A stretch of DNA of 64,000 bases from Myroides odoratus DSM 2801 (GTDB taxonomy: Bacteria; Bacteroidota; Bacteroidia; Flavobacteriales; Flavobacteriaceae): positions 3,678,707 to 3,742,706 of the forward strand of contig NZ_CM001437.1 in the NCBI RefSeq assembly GCF_000243275.1. Direction: 5' to 3'. Positions 48,343 to 58,230 of this stretch are shown in pieces. Made by a program: the position numbers and the translations under genes. Under the pieces are notes generated by a model. The model was not told the origin of the DNA. It saw nothing but the letters and a program-made list of their open reading frames with translations, and made no database searches. Each line of letters starts with the position of its first letter. Positions within the stretch are counted from its first letter, which is position 1.

Positions 48343-51300
48343 ATGTCAAAAAAGATAAAGATAAATATAATAGAAGCTGCGATGAAATATCGTCAAGTGA
48401 CGTTAGCACTCGCAGTAATACTCCTGGGATTGGGAATCTATGCAGTCAAGCATATGTCCAGAGCAGAAAACCCCAATATTGAGATGCCCATTGCAATGGT
48501 GATCTCTTTTTATCCCGGAGCAGATGTGTATCAAACGGAACAGCAAATTACCAAGAAAATTGAACAATACTTGTTTACGTTTGAGGAGATAGACAAAAAG
48601 AAAACAACCTCTGAAACCAAAGCTGGACAGACATTTATTACGGTGCGTTTGCGTACGGAGGTCAAAGATAGAAAGCGCTTCTGGGCAACGTTACAACACG
48701 GGATGAATACAGAAGTAATGCCCAATTTGCCTCAGGGAAGTATTGGGCCGATTGTCAACAGTAGTTTTGGAGATGTTACGGCTTTGATTTTGTCCCTTTC
48801 GTCACCCACGAAAGAGTATAGTGAATTAGAGGGATATTTGGATCAGGTAGAAGATGAGTTAAAAACCATTCCAACGGTGGCTAAGATTAATCGCTCGGGA
48901 CTTCAGCAGCCGCAGATTAGCGTAGAGATTAACAATCAGAAGTTACTGGATTATGGCATTACCGCCTCGCATATTGTTTCGGTTTTACAGGCGCAGAACT
49001 TAACCATGTATTCAGGGGAAGTAAAAATGCCCAACAATACGATTCCTATTTTTACGACCAGTGAAATTGGAAGTCAACGCGATATTGAAAACCTAATGGT
49101 GTATACTCATCCCAATGGGGAAGTAGTGCGCCTGCAAGATGTGGCTAAAATAGAACGTTCGTATACAGATCGTACGTCTTTTATTCGCATGGGAGAAGAT
49201 AAAGTATTGATGCTCGCTATAGAGATGCAAAGTGGAAATAATATCGTTGAGTTTGGAGCCTTAATTGATCAGAAATTAGCAGAAATAGGAGAGCGATTGC
49301 CGCAAGACATTAAAATTGATACGATTGTTAGTCAGCCCGATGCTGTGGATTTGAGTGTTTCTCACTTTATGACCGAGTTTGTTATGGCAATTGGTGCGTG
49401 TGTATTGGTTGTTGTGCTATTACTACCGTTCCGCGTGGCTGCTGTTGCTTCAATCGCTGCTCCGATTTCATTTATTATTACGTTTGGAATCATGAGTTTG
49501 TTTGGCATTGAGTTGCATCAAGTATCCTTAGCTGCTTTGGTGATTGTATTAGGGATGGTGATTGATAATGCCATTGTAATTGTCGATAATTACGTCGAAA
49601 AGCTCGATGAAGGTATTGAACCTTGGACTGCTGCTTGGCAATCGGCTAGACAATTAACGATTCCAGTGCTTTCAGCTACTACAGCTATTATTTGCGCTTT
49701 TGCACCGATTCCGTTTTTTATGGATGGAATTGCAAGGGATTTCTTAATGGCTTTGCCTATAACGATTGCCATTGCCTTACTCTCTTCTCTTTTTGTTTCG
49801 TTTTTTATTACGCCTTTGACTTGTTATGTCTTCATTAAGAAGGGATTACATAGCCCAGAGGAAACAGGAAGTAAAAAGAAAGAAAAGAAGAAAAAGAATG
49901 TATTGGATTACTTACAGCATTATTTCAACAAGGGAATTGCCTTGGCGTTTAGACATCCGAAATACACCTATGTTATTGCTATTGGTTCTGTTGTTTTGGC
50001 ACTGGGAATTGCTTCTCAAGTAGAGCAGGAGTTTTATCCGTTGAGTGAAACCAAACAGTTTAATGTGGAATTGTGGTTACCAACAGGAACTTCCTTAGAA
50101 GAAACGGATAAGGTAGCCAAAGAAGTAGAAGCTATTTTCCAAAAGGATGAACGCGTAGTGAGTATTGCTAGTTTTATAGGGATGAGTTCCCCTCGTTTTA
50201 ATGTGACGTATTCACCAGAAATTCCTAGAGAAAATTATGCGCAGATTTTCATTACAACCCACGATGCCAAAGAAGCCAATCAAGTGGTACAAGATTATTT
50301 GCCACAGTTTGACTCCTATTTGGAAGAAGGGTATGTGCGCTTGCGTCAACTTAGTTTACAAGAAGGGGCACCTATCTCCATTCGCATTATTGGTGAGGAT
50401 ATAGAAAATCAAAAAATAGTAGCAGATCAGATTGAACAAATATTGAAACGCCACAAAGGGACGAATTGGGTGCGCACGAGTTACCAAGAGGATTTGTTCT
50501 CGTTGAATATTGTTCCATTAGAAGATAAAGCGGAACGCTATGGTGTATTGAATTCGTCTATTGTGCAAACGGTGGGAACTGGAACAAAAGGAGCACCAGT
50601 GACGCGATTTTATGAAGGGGATAAACCCGTGGATGTACAGTTGCGCTTTGTAGAGGAGAACAGAAAGGATTTAGGGGATATTGCACAAATTTATGTGCCT
50701 TCTATTTTTGGACATGCGGTTCCGTTGAGTGAAGTGGCACAAGTAGAGCCACAATGGACTCCTGGTGTGATTACACATCGCAATGGACTTCGTACACTAG
50801 AAGTAAATAGCGAAACACAAATGGGCATTAAAGCGGCTTCTATTATGGCGGATGTAAAAGGGGAAATTGAGGCGATTAACTTGCCACATGGAATTAAAAT
50901 TCAATACGGTGGTGATATGGAAACATCGGAAGAAAACGGACCAGCGATGATGAAAGCGTTAGGAGTGAGCTTGGTTTTGATTTTCTTGATTCTGATGATG
51001 GAATTCAAAACAATAGGCAAGTCGCTGTTTGTCTTAGCTACTTTCCCTTTGAGTTTACTCGGTGCCTTTTTAGGTTTATGGGTGACGGGAAATCCAATGA
51101 GTATGACGGCTTTTATGGGTATTATTAGTTTGATTGGAATTGTGGTGCGAAACGGAATTATCATTGTCGATTATGCGGATGAATTAGTTCGCGATCACGG
51201 ATATAGCCGCCGTGGAGCAGCCTTAGCGGCCGCAAAACGACGCATGCGACCAATCTTCCTTACCTCCGCAGCCGCCGCTGTAGCTGTATTGCCAATGATT

Positions 51301-51438
51301 ATTGGAAAATCCCCGATGTGGGCACCCTTGGGAAGTGTACTTGCCTTTGGATTGATTGTATCTATGGTACTGACCTTGTTTGTGGTACCAGTTTTATACT
51401 ATCGATTTACTAAGTATGTCCCGCAACACGAACAGTAA
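48343..51438 (+). CDS. RND efflux pump, inner-membrane permease
   Basis: A 1031-aa AcrB/MMPL-type permease with 12 membrane segments and two large periplasmic loops. The proton-relay region around residue 404 reads LGMVIDNAIVIVDN; a second charged site is in GIVVRNGIIIVDYADELV. It expels drugs or other amphiphiles using proton-motive force. Length fits the hydrophobe/amphiphile family. The stop overlaps the first ATG of the TolC gene by one base. Confidence 0.95.
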   Translation: MSKKIKINIIEAAMKYRQVTLALAVILLGLGIYAVKHMSRAENPNIEMPIAMVISFYPGADVYQTEQQITKKIEQYLFTFEEIDKKKTTSETKAGQTFITVRLRTEVKDRKRFWATLQHGMNTEVMPNLPQGSIGPIVNSSFGDVTALILSLSSPTKEYSELEGYLDQVEDELKTIPTVAKINRSGLQQPQISVEINNQKLLDYGITASHIVSVLQAQNLTMYSGEVKMPNNTIPIFTTSEIGSQRDIENLMVYTHPNGEVVRLQDVAKIERSYTDRTSFIRMGEDKVLMLAIEMQSGNNIVEFGALIDQKLAEIGERLPQDIKIDTIVSQPDAVDLSVSHFMTEFVMAIGACVLVVVLLLPFRVAAVASIAAPISFIITFGIMSLFGIELHQVSLAALVIVLGMVIDNAIVIVDNYVEKLDEGIEPWTAAWQSARQLTIPVLSATTAIICAFAPIPFFMDGIARDFLMALPITIAIALLSSLFVSFFITPLTCYVFIKKGLHSPEETGSKKKEKKKKNVLDYLQHYFNKGIALAFRHPKYTYVIAIGSVVLALGIASQVEQEFYPLSETKQFNVELWLPTGTSLEETDKVAKEVEAIFQKDERVVSIASFIGMSSPRFNVTYSPEIPRENYAQIFITTHDAKEANQVVQDYLPQFDSYLEEGYVRLRQLSLQEGAPISIRIIGEDIENQKIVADQIEQILKRHKGTNWVRTSYQEDLFSLNIVPLEDKAERYGVLNSSIVQTVGTGTKGAPVTRFYEGDKPVDVQLRFVEENRKDLGDIAQIYVPSIFGHAVPLSEVAQVEPQWTPGVITHRNGLRTLEVNSETQMGIKAASIMADVKGEIEAINLPHGIKIQYGGDMETSEENGPAMMKALGVSLVLIFLILMMEFKTIGKSLFVLATFPLSLLGAFLGLWVTGNPMSMTAFMGIISLIGIVVRNGIIIVDYADELVRDHGYSRRGAALAAAKRRMRPIFLTSAAAAVAVLPMIIGKSPMWAPLGSVLAFGLIVSMVLTLFVVPVLYYRFTKYVPQHEQ

Positions 51439-51464
51439 TGCGTTCAACATTAAAAAAGAAAATC

Positions 51465-52748
51465 ATGAGAGTAAATCGCAATTATATCATATTTCTAGGC
51501 TTTCTGTTTACATTAACTTCTTTTGCACAAGATTCTAAAGTACTTGAATTGGCAACGTGTAAGCAGTTAGCCCTAGATAATAATAGAAGAATAACCAAAG
51601 CAAAACGACAAGTAGATGCAGCAAATCAAGGAATAAAAGCCGCGAAATTAAGTGCCTATCCCATGCTTGATGCCTCGTTGTCTGGTGCTTATTTAGGTGA
51701 TCCTTTAGGAGGAGCCATGAATGGCCTGATACCCGAAAAAATGGCCAATGCGATGGTATCGGCAAGTGTACCCTTATATGCAGGGGGCAAATTAAGAGAT
51801 GGGGTAAAAGCAAGTAAATCTCAACAACATATAGCGACTCAAACAGTCGCAATGACAGAAAGAGAAGTCTTGTTTGAAACAGAGAAAACCTATTATGAGG
51901 TAGTCAAATTACAAGAAAAAGAAAAGTTAGCTCAAGAGTATATTACGTTGTTAGAAGCGTTGGAACAAGATGTTAAGAACAGTTATGAAGTGGGACTAAC
52001 GTATAAGAATGATCTGCTCAAAGTACAAGTGGCTTTAACGAATGCTAGAGCAGGGTTAACCAAAGTACAAGATGGACAGTATCTCTCTCAATTAGCATTA
52101 AAACAACTCATTGGGTTCAATCAAAGTGAAGAAATAGAGGTAAACTATCGCTTGGATATGACGGAGTATACCACGCTAATTTCAGATGAACAACGAGAGA
52201 ATTCAATTTTAGCTCGTCCAGAAATACAGATTCTGGAAGAAGTAACTCACTTGGAAAACCTACAAGCGAAGATGCTCAAATCGGAGTATTATCCAACGGT
52301 TGCTTTGAGTATGATTGGAATCTCTGGTTTTGGAGAGGGCATTAATTTCACCAATGGGAAAGATAATTTGACTTCCTATGTTGGGTTGGTTAGTATTGAA
52401 ATTCCCGTATTTGATTGGGGGAAAAGAGGGGCGAAGGCTAAAGAACAACGCTTAAAAGCCTTAGCCGCAGAAGAGGAATTGGAACAGACGAAAGAACTCT
52501 TGTACTTGGAGGTGCGAAATGCAGAAATAGGAGTGAGCCAAGCGCGAGAAGATTTGAAATCTTCAGAACTTGCTTTGGGGCAGAGTACAGAGAATAGACG
52601 TATTGTTCAAGATCGCTTTGAAGCAGGCACCATTGTAAGCAAAGATGTGTTGGAGGCCAATGCGTTATGGCAAGAAGCGTTTAGTCAGGTGATTGAAGCT
52701 AAGATTGTCTATTTGATTCAGTTGGCTAATCTGAATCGCATCTTGTAA
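51465..52748 (+). CDS. TolC family outer-membrane efflux channel
   Basis: A 427-aa protein if begun at MRVNRNYIIFLGF (51465), which has a clean signal peptide; an earlier ATG at 51438 would add nine residues and overlap the pump stop. Two OEP domains with long coiled-coil helices follow (ITKAKRQVDAANQGIKAAK; TENRRIVQDRFEAGTIVSKD). It completes the tripartite pump by forming the outer-membrane exit duct. Probable last gene of the operon, with a terminator at 52824. Confidence 0.92.
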   Translation: MRVNRNYIIFLGFLFTLTSFAQDSKVLELATCKQLALDNNRRITKAKRQVDAANQGIKAAKLSAYPMLDASLSGAYLGDPLGGAMNGLIPEKMANAMVSASVPLYAGGKLRDGVKASKSQQHIATQTVAMTEREVLFETEKTYYEVVKLQEKEKLAQEYITLLEALEQDVKNSYEVGLTYKNDLLKVQVALTNARAGLTKVQDGQYLSQLALKQLIGFNQSEEIEVNYRLDMTEYTTLISDEQRENSILARPEIQILEEVTHLENLQAKMLKSEYYPTVALSMIGISGFGEGINFTNGKDNLTSYVGLVSIEIPVFDWGKRGAKAKEQRLKALAAEEELEQTKELLYLEVRNAEIGVSQAREDLKSSELALGQSTENRRIVQDRFEAGTIVSKDVLEANALWQEAFSQVIEAKIVYLIQLANLNRIL

Positions 52749-52823
52749 GGACGAAGGAGGATTCACTCGTTCAATTAAAAAGGAAAAATTATCTTTTTCA
52801 TGGATATTTTGGTTTGAGAGAAG

Positions 52824-52853
52824 AGGCATGACCGGGAGGGTCATGCCTTTTTG
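52824..52853. terminator. Terminator of the RND operon
   Basis: AGGCATGACC pairs with GGTCATGCCT around GGGAG, followed by T5. Confidence 0.88.
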
Positions 52854-52905
52854 TATGAAGGTATATCACTGCTTTTTTGACTGGATTACGGGTTTTATTA
52901 TTGCC

Positions 52906-53379
52906 TTACTCTGCATCCAAACGCATGCGCATGGATTGACTAAAGGGCTGGAAGCCTTCTCTTTCATAAAGGGCAATGGCTTGTTGATTGCGATGTAATA
53001 CAGTCAATTCGAAATAATCTACCTGATTTTCGATTCCCCATTCTTTAACATGTTGGATTAAGGCTTTGCCATATCCTTTACCGCGGGTAGTAGGATGAAC
53101 CGCCAAATCCATCAAGTATACACAGCGTTGTGGTACAAAGGCATTGTAAGGCGGACTGTTTTGCAGTTGTGCAATGGCGAATCCTTGTATGGCTCCCTCA
53201 TCTTCAACAACAAATAAAGCAAAATCTTGTTCTCCACGAATGACACTTTCCACAAAAGCTTTGTCTTGGATGGCTTCTTTCATATAGGCTGGTTCTAATT
53301 CTCCCATACCTTTGAAGAGTAGGGTATACAACTGCTGAATGGCAGCTAAATCAAGGTGATGTGCACGTCTAATCATCAA
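52906..53379 (-). CDS. GNAT family N-acetyltransferase
   Basis: A 157-aa acetyltransferase. The acetyl-CoA-binding strand and helix lie around VHPTTRGKGYGKALIQHVKEW, followed by FELTVLHRNQQAIALYEREGFQPF. This is the single-domain RimI/small-molecule type; substrate unknown. Single gene, converging with the RND operon. Confidence 0.9.
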   Translation of the reverse strand: MMIRRAHHLDLAAIQQLYTLLFKGMGELEPAYMKEAIQDKAFVESVIRGEQDFALFVVEDEGAIQGFAIAQLQNSPPYNAFVPQRCVYLMDLAVHPTTRGKGYGKALIQHVKEWGIENQVDYFELTVLHRNQQAIALYEREGFQPFSQSMRMRLDAE

Positions 53380-53540
53380 TAAAATTGAATAGGTTAACCT
53401 TCAAAGTTAGGGTTTTGATTTGAAAAAAAGTGTATTTAGATCAACGATTATACAAACTGCGTTGGTCCATTAAACAAAAAAGGTAGTCAAGTAGTGGTCC
53501 TATAATTTGTGGTATATTTCTTTTTTTCAGAACTTTGATT

Positions 53541-54428
53541 ATGGCTTTATTCATCACGTTAGATAATGTTCGAACTTTATATCCTATGGAGGCTACGCCA
53601 ACCATGGAAGGGATTGTGGTACATCGACAGCAGCATCAGCCCCATCAGTCTTATTCGCGACACAATCGATTGTTTGATGGTTTGCTATTAGGGTTTATGC
53701 TGAAGGGAACCATGAAGTTAAACATCCACTTTTCAACCTATGAAATTAAGGCGGGCGATATCGCAGTAATCCCTCCACAGATTATGTTAGAAACCTTGGA
53801 TTTAGATGAAGAAGCAGAACTGGTGACGATTGGTCTTTCGTTGGATTTTATAACGGAGTTTCCCCTATTACGCGAATGGATCATGAATGACCAAATCCGT
53901 TGGCAACCGATTGTTCAACTTAAGCCCGAAGAGCAAGCATTACAAAAGGAGTTAGTAACACTCATTCAGCGTTTTTATCACAAAGAACCCAGTGCAAATA
54001 AAGCGGAAATGCTCCGCCATTTGATTTTGGTTCTCATTTATATGCTTGTTGGGGTGTATTCTGCGATACCCGTAGCAAAACGTGTAGTTAAAAATAGAAC
54101 CCATGCTATTATTGATGCTTTTTATGCGTTGCTGATGGAGCATGCTATCGAGCAGCGTCAGGTTGGATTTTATGCAGAACAATTGCATTTAACTCCACAA
54201 TATCTCTCTACCTTCTTAAAACAACATACCGGAAAGTCAGTTTCTCAGTGGGTGGATCATCAGTTGGTGTTGCAAGCGAAAACGCTATTGTCCGCTTCAG
54301 ATCAGTCTATCAAAGAAATTAGCCATCATTTACATTTTATAGAAAGCAGTGTCTTTAGCCGTTTTTTTAAACGAATGACAGGCATATCTCCATCCTCGTT
54401 TCGCGAACAAAGGGGAGTGGCTCCCTAG
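53541..54428 (+). CDS. AraC family regulator linked to the Tet-type MFS gene
   Basis: A 295-aa soluble regulator starting at the ATG at 53541 (an upstream in-frame TTG is less likely). N-terminal cupin-like part with FSTYEIKAGDIAVIPPQ, then the AraC domain (about 195-290, HYLHLTPQYLSTFLKQHTGKS-like helix and SIKEISHHLHFIESSVFSRFFKRMTG). It lies 97 bp before the MFS pump on the same strand and presumably regulates it. A direct repeat CCTAGTA/CCTAGTA (54424-54441) spans its stop. Confidence 0.88.
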   Translation: MALFITLDNVRTLYPMEATPTMEGIVVHRQQHQPHQSYSRHNRLFDGLLLGFMLKGTMKLNIHFSTYEIKAGDIAVIPPQIMLETLDLDEEAELVTIGLSLDFITEFPLLREWIMNDQIRWQPIVQLKPEEQALQKELVTLIQRFYHKEPSANKAEMLRHLILVLIYMLVGVYSAIPVAKRVVKNRTHAIIDAFYALLMEHAIEQRQVGFYAEQLHLTPQYLSTFLKQHTGKSVSQWVDHQLVLQAKTLLSASDQSIKEISHHLHFIESSVFSRFFKRMTGISPSSFREQRGVAP

Positions 54429-54525
54429 TACTTCCTAGTACGAATAGCTGCTTAGCTTACAAATTGTAGTCAAAGCCCATGATTGAGTCAAATTCTTATT
54501 TTTCATTGCCCTTTACTTTTACGGG

Positions 54526-55749
54526 ATGAAAAAAACAGAAAAAAAAGCAGCGGTTGGATTTATATTTATTACACTGCTGATTGACATTACAGGGTGGGGC
54601 ATTATCTTACCTGTGGTTCCTAAATTAATTGCAGAATTAACCCATAGTACAATCAATGAGGCTGCACAGTATGGGGGATGGCTTGGTTTTGCATATGCCA
54701 TAACGCAATTTGTATTTGCTCCCTTGGTTGGTAATCTCAGTGATCAATACGGAAGACGACCTATTCTATTAGTCTCCCTTTTTGGGTTTGCTTTAGATTA
54801 TCTCTTGTTGGCTTTTGCTCCGTCAATCAGCTGGTTGTTTATCGGTAGGATTTTAGCAGGGGTAACAGGGGCGAGTATTTCGACAGCAACTGCTTATATT
54901 GCCGATATATCAACGGATGAAAATAGAACGAAGAACTTTGGGGTAATAGGTGCAGCTTTTGGGTTAGGCTTTGTTTTGGGGCCTGTATTTGGAGGTATTC
55001 TAGGGCATTATGGAGCGCGTATCCCCTTTTATGTTGTAGCTGTTTTGTGTTTGATGAATTGGATTTATGGGTATTTTATTCTTCCAGAAAGTTTAGATCC
55101 GCACAAGCGAAGACCTTTTGAATGGCGTAGAGCCAATCCTATTGCTTCTTTTCGCTTTCTACTTCAACAACCGAAGATATCTAAGTTGGTACTCGCGCTA
55201 GTTTTGGTTTATATTGGGCTACATGCAGTACAGAGCAATTGGCATTTCTTTGCCTTTTATCAATTGAATTGGAATGAGCGTTTGGTTGGAATCTCATTAG
55301 GAGTACTAGGCTTGTTGTTGGGCTTGGTGCAAGGCGTTTTGGTGCGTTGGACAGTTCCGAGATTAGGAGAAGAACGAAGCATCTATCTTGGTTTGTTTTT
55401 TTATGCCCTTGGCTTGTTGTTATTCGCTTTTACAACCCAAAGTTGGATGATGTTTGTCTTTCTTATTCCCTACGCATTAGGTGGGATTTGTGGTCCTTCT
55501 TTACAAGGAGTTATTAGTAAAAGTGTACTTCCCAATGAGCAAGGGCAATTGCAAGGGGCGCTGACGAGTTTAGTGAGTGCCACTGCAATTGTAGGTCCAC
55601 CTCTTATGACTAACCTGTTCTATTTTAGCACGAAAGAAGATGCTGTTAGGCAGTTTCCTGGTGCTCCTTTTCTATTGGGATCACTTTTGATGTTTAGTAG
55701 TGGAATAATTATTTATCGCGCGTTTAGACAAACCAACCAAGAAGTGTAG
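54526..55749 (+). CDS. Tet-type (DHA1) MFS efflux transporter
   Basis: A 407-aa drug:proton antiporter with 12 membrane segments, close in pattern to the TetA-like tetracycline exporters. Motif A is GNLSDQYGRRPILL (about 65-78), the antiporter motif C region is GLGFVLGPVFGGILG, and the N-terminal segment has DITGWGIILPVVP. Whether it exports tetracycline or another drug is unknown. It lies downstream of its own AraC-type regulator. Confidence 0.9.
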   Translation: MKKTEKKAAVGFIFITLLIDITGWGIILPVVPKLIAELTHSTINEAAQYGGWLGFAYAITQFVFAPLVGNLSDQYGRRPILLVSLFGFALDYLLLAFAPSISWLFIGRILAGVTGASISTATAYIADISTDENRTKNFGVIGAAFGLGFVLGPVFGGILGHYGARIPFYVVAVLCLMNWIYGYFILPESLDPHKRRPFEWRRANPIASFRFLLQQPKISKLVLALVLVYIGLHAVQSNWHFFAFYQLNWNERLVGISLGVLGLLLGLVQGVLVRWTVPRLGEERSIYLGLFFYALGLLLFAFTTQSWMMFVFLIPYALGGICGPSLQGVISKSVLPNEQGQLQGALTSLVSATAIVGPPLMTNLFYFSTKEDAVRQFPGAPFLLGSLLMFSSGIIIYRAFRQTNQEV

Positions 55750-55847
55750 TTTTTGTGTACATTTGATGTTTAATGATTCTTCGGTTTATTCAAGAAGATC
55801 GTCGTAGTGTGAAATCTAAACTAAAAGTACAAATAAAAATATAGCTG

Positions 55848-56387
55848 ATGGAAGTACATATTGAAACAGAGCGCCTATTGATTCGCCCTTTATTACCCAC
55901 AGATGTGGAAGGGATGTTTGATTTAGATTCCAATGCAGAAGTGCACCTGTATTTGGGAAATCACCCCGTACAAAGCAAAGAAGAAATAGTGGAGGTAATC
56001 GCATTTATCCGACAACAATATGTAGATAACGGTATTGGACGTTGGGCTATGGTGGATAAGGAAACACAAGATTTTATTGGTTGGACGGGGTTTAAATATG
56101 TCACAGAAGAAACCAATAAACACATTCATTACTATGACTTGGGTTATCGCTTGCGTCAGCAATACTGGGGGAAAGGCATCGCTACAGAAGCAGCAATTGC
56201 CTGTTTAGCTTATGGGTTTAATCAACTTGATTTTCAAGAGGTATTTGCCATGGCTGATTGTGGGAATGACGGTTCCAATAAGATTTTAACCAAGCTTGGA
56301 TTTACTTGTATGGAAACGTTTGATTTAGACGGAATTCCCCATCATTGGTATCGATTAGATAAAGCATCTTTTGAAAAGAGAAAATAA
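55848..56387 (+). CDS. GNAT family N-acetyltransferase (RimJ/RimL-like)
   Basis: A 179-aa acetyltransferase with ETERLLIRPLLPTDVEGMF at the start, the acetyl-CoA motif LRQQYWGKGIATEA and the terminal FAMADCGNDGSNKILTKLGF. Substrate unknown. A terminator lies at 56394, so it is transcribed separately from the regulator downstream. Confidence 0.9.
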   Translation: MEVHIETERLLIRPLLPTDVEGMFDLDSNAEVHLYLGNHPVQSKEEIVEVIAFIRQQYVDNGIGRWAMVDKETQDFIGWTGFKYVTEETNKHIHYYDLGYRLRQQYWGKGIATEAAIACLAYGFNQLDFQEVFAMADCGNDGSNKILTKLGFTCMETFDLDGIPHHWYRLDKASFEKRK

Positions 56388-56393
56388 ATAGAA

Positions 56394-56428
56394 AAGAGCG
56401 GTAATCCTCAGATTATCGCTCTTTTTTT
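56394..56428 (+). terminator. Terminator before the Crp/Fnr gene
   Basis: GAGCG-GTAATC pairs with GATTAT-CGCTC, followed by T8. Confidence 0.9.
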
Positions 56429-56488
56429 GTCGTTATCCCTGAAATTAGTCGTAAATTTAGAAGTATTTACATCCAATACCACTTTACT

Positions 56489-57079
56489 ATGATTGATCCA
56501 AGTATTTTACTTCGTTATCAGGGTTTTATCAAAGAATTTGACAAGAATGAAACGGTTTTTTCTCAAGGAGAAGAACCGCGATACTACTACCAAATTGTAC
56601 AAGGAAAAGTCAAAATGAATAATTACAATGAAGATGGCAAGGAATTCATCCAAGGGCTGTTTACTGATGGAGAAAGTTTCGGCGAACCTCCGTTATTTTG
56701 CGCCGTGAATTACCCTGCCAATGCTGTTACTTTACAACCTACGCGTATCCTCCTCATTAGTAAATGTGATTTCTTTACCTTGTTGGAAAACGAAAAGAAA
56801 AGCTGTTTTGCTATTTTACAAGCGCTTTCTTCTCGTTTGTACTACAAGTCGATTATGGCCCCTGAGATTTCGTCTAATGATTCAGAAAAGCGAATACTAA
56901 CACTCCTTCACTACATCAAAGACCAAAGCAACGCCAATCAAACGGAATTTCAGGTCGATTTAACTAGACAACAAATTGCCGATATGACCGGACTGCGCGT
57001 AGAAACGGTCATCCGAACTATTAAGGAAATTGAAGTCAAACAGCAAATTCGAATTAGAAAAGGGAAGTTGTTTTTTTAG
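56489..57079 (+). CDS. Crp/Fnr family regulator facing the nos cluster
   Basis: A 196-aa protein with a beta-roll (IVQGKVKMNNYNEDGKEFIQG) and a C-terminal helix-turn-helix (LTRQQIADMTGLRVETVIRTIKEIE) whose ETVIR segment is like the DNA-reading ETxxR of classical Crp/Fnr proteins. There is no N-terminal Cys cluster, so it is not a canonical Fe-S FNR; it may sense a nucleotide, NO or redox by other means. It faces the nos operon and is the natural candidate for the box at 63881-63898. Its stop codon TAG runs straight into a heptamer array. Confidence 0.9.
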   Translation: MIDPSILLRYQGFIKEFDKNETVFSQGEEPRYYYQIVQGKVKMNNYNEDGKEFIQGLFTDGESFGEPPLFCAVNYPANAVTLQPTRILLISKCDFFTLLENEKKSCFAILQALSSRLYYKSIMAPEISSNDSEKRILTLLHYIKDQSNANQTEFQVDLTRQQIADMTGLRVETVIRTIKEIEVKQQIRIRKGKLFF

Positions 57080-57322
57080 GGTTAGGAGTTATGGGTTAGG
57101 AGTTATGGGTTAGGAGTTAGGAGTTATGGGTTAGGAGTTATGGGTTAGGAGTTAAGGGTTAAGAGTTAGGGGTTAGGAGTTAAGGGTTAGGAGTTAAGGG
57201 TTAGGAGTTAAGGGTTAGGAGTTAAGGGTTAGGAGTTAAGGGTTAGGAGTTAAGGGTTAGGAGTTAAGGGTTAGGAGTTATGGGTTAAGGGATTAAGGGT
57301 TATGGGTTAGGAGTTATGGGTT
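57079..57322 (+). repeat. Telomere-like heptamer array RGTTARG (about 35 units)
   Basis: GGTTAGG, AGTTATG, AGTTAAG and GGTTAAG repeat in 7-bp register from the G of the Crp/Fnr TAG stop, with one 8-bp slip near 57286-57298. The plus strand is G-rich. A C-rich octamer-like tract (57329-57445) follows and ends at the nosY stop codon. Confidence 0.9.
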
Positions 57323-57328
57323 GTTCAA

Positions 57329-57445
57329 TCACACCCTCTCACCATTCACACCCTCTCACCACCTCACCCTCACCATTCACACCACCTCACCCTCACACCG
57401 TTCACACCACCTCACCGTTCACACCCCCTCACCATTCACACCCTT
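57329..57445 (-). repeat. C-rich octamer-like array next to nosY
   Basis: CACACCCTCTCACCAT, CTCACCAC and ATTCACAC units. Register is looser than in other octamer arrays, with an added TTCACACC motif. It fills the gap between the heptamer array and the nosY stop. Confidence 0.75.
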
Positions 57446-57446
57446 C

Positions 57447-58229
57447 TTAAAAATTTTTCTTCTTCCCTGTTACATAAATCAACAGAATAGGAAGTAAGGT
57501 CCAGAGAGACAAGAGTAGAAAAGAAATAATACTTCCAGAACTACTGCCGAAGAACTTTTTAAATACCGCTCCTGTATAGCCCAATAGCGCAGAGATATCG
57601 AGTTTGAGTAAGATGAGAATACGCGATAAGTCGATGGGATTGAGGATCGTTCCAATCAGAGAAATATTCTCTAAAGGATAATCGCCAAAAACCATTAAGA
57701 TACTCAAGAAGATACCATCGTAGATGACCGCTAAAAACAACCACAAGAGGATGGCTAGACCAAATCCTTTGATTTTGTTTTCATTTCTCAACCCCAGGTT
57801 ATAGGCCAGTGCACTAAAGATAAAAGTTAAGAAAGCACCAATTCCTAGAAGGGCTAGAAACTCAAAGATGATATCCGATTCAAAGAGACCATAGCAAATA
57901 AATGGAATACCTAACCCGATTAGCAAACTCATCGATAACGATAGCGCAACACCGAGGTATTGTCCAATAAAGATGGAAGATCGCTTAATGGGTAGTGCTA
58001 ATAAAAGCTCTGTAAACTCTTTTGAATCATAGTAGTACATGATTCCGAAAATCGTACTGATCAGCGGAACAAGCACAATAATGATATTCATCAATGTAAT
58101 AATAGCCTTGCCAATATCGTGATTCAAAAATAACAAGACAAATCCCAAGAGCAAGTAGAAGCCTAAATAGAAGTAGCTCCATCTACTGCGCATTAAGTCG
58201 TAACAACTATATTTTAGAATTTTAAGCAT
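57447..58229 (-). CDS. nosY: NosY, ABC permease of the nitrous oxide reductase maturation system
   Basis: A 260-aa membrane protein with six hydrophobic segments, of the ABC-2 type used in Nos maturation. It pairs with the NosF ATPase 1 bp upstream, and with periplasmic NosD supports delivery of sulfur or copper for the CuZ centre. Last gene of the cluster; its 3' end abuts the repeat arrays. Confidence 0.88.
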   Translation of the reverse strand: MLKILKYSCYDLMRSRWSYFYLGFYLLLGFVLLFLNHDIGKAIITLMNIIIVLVPLISTIFGIMYYYDSKEFTELLLALPIKRSSIFIGQYLGVALSLSMSLLIGLGIPFICYGLFESDIIFEFLALLGIGAFLTFIFSALAYNLGLRNENKIKGFGLAILLWLFLAVIYDGIFLSILMVFGDYPLENISLIGTILNPIDLSRILILLKLDISALLGYTGAVFKKFFGSSSGSIISFLLLSLWTLLPILLIYVTGKKKNF

Positions 58230-58230
58230 A

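Noticed and set aside
57079..57322. Heptamer array as a true telomere of a linear replicon
   Set aside because: It is internal, flanked by ordinary genes on both sides, and the unit is 7 bp with internal variation.
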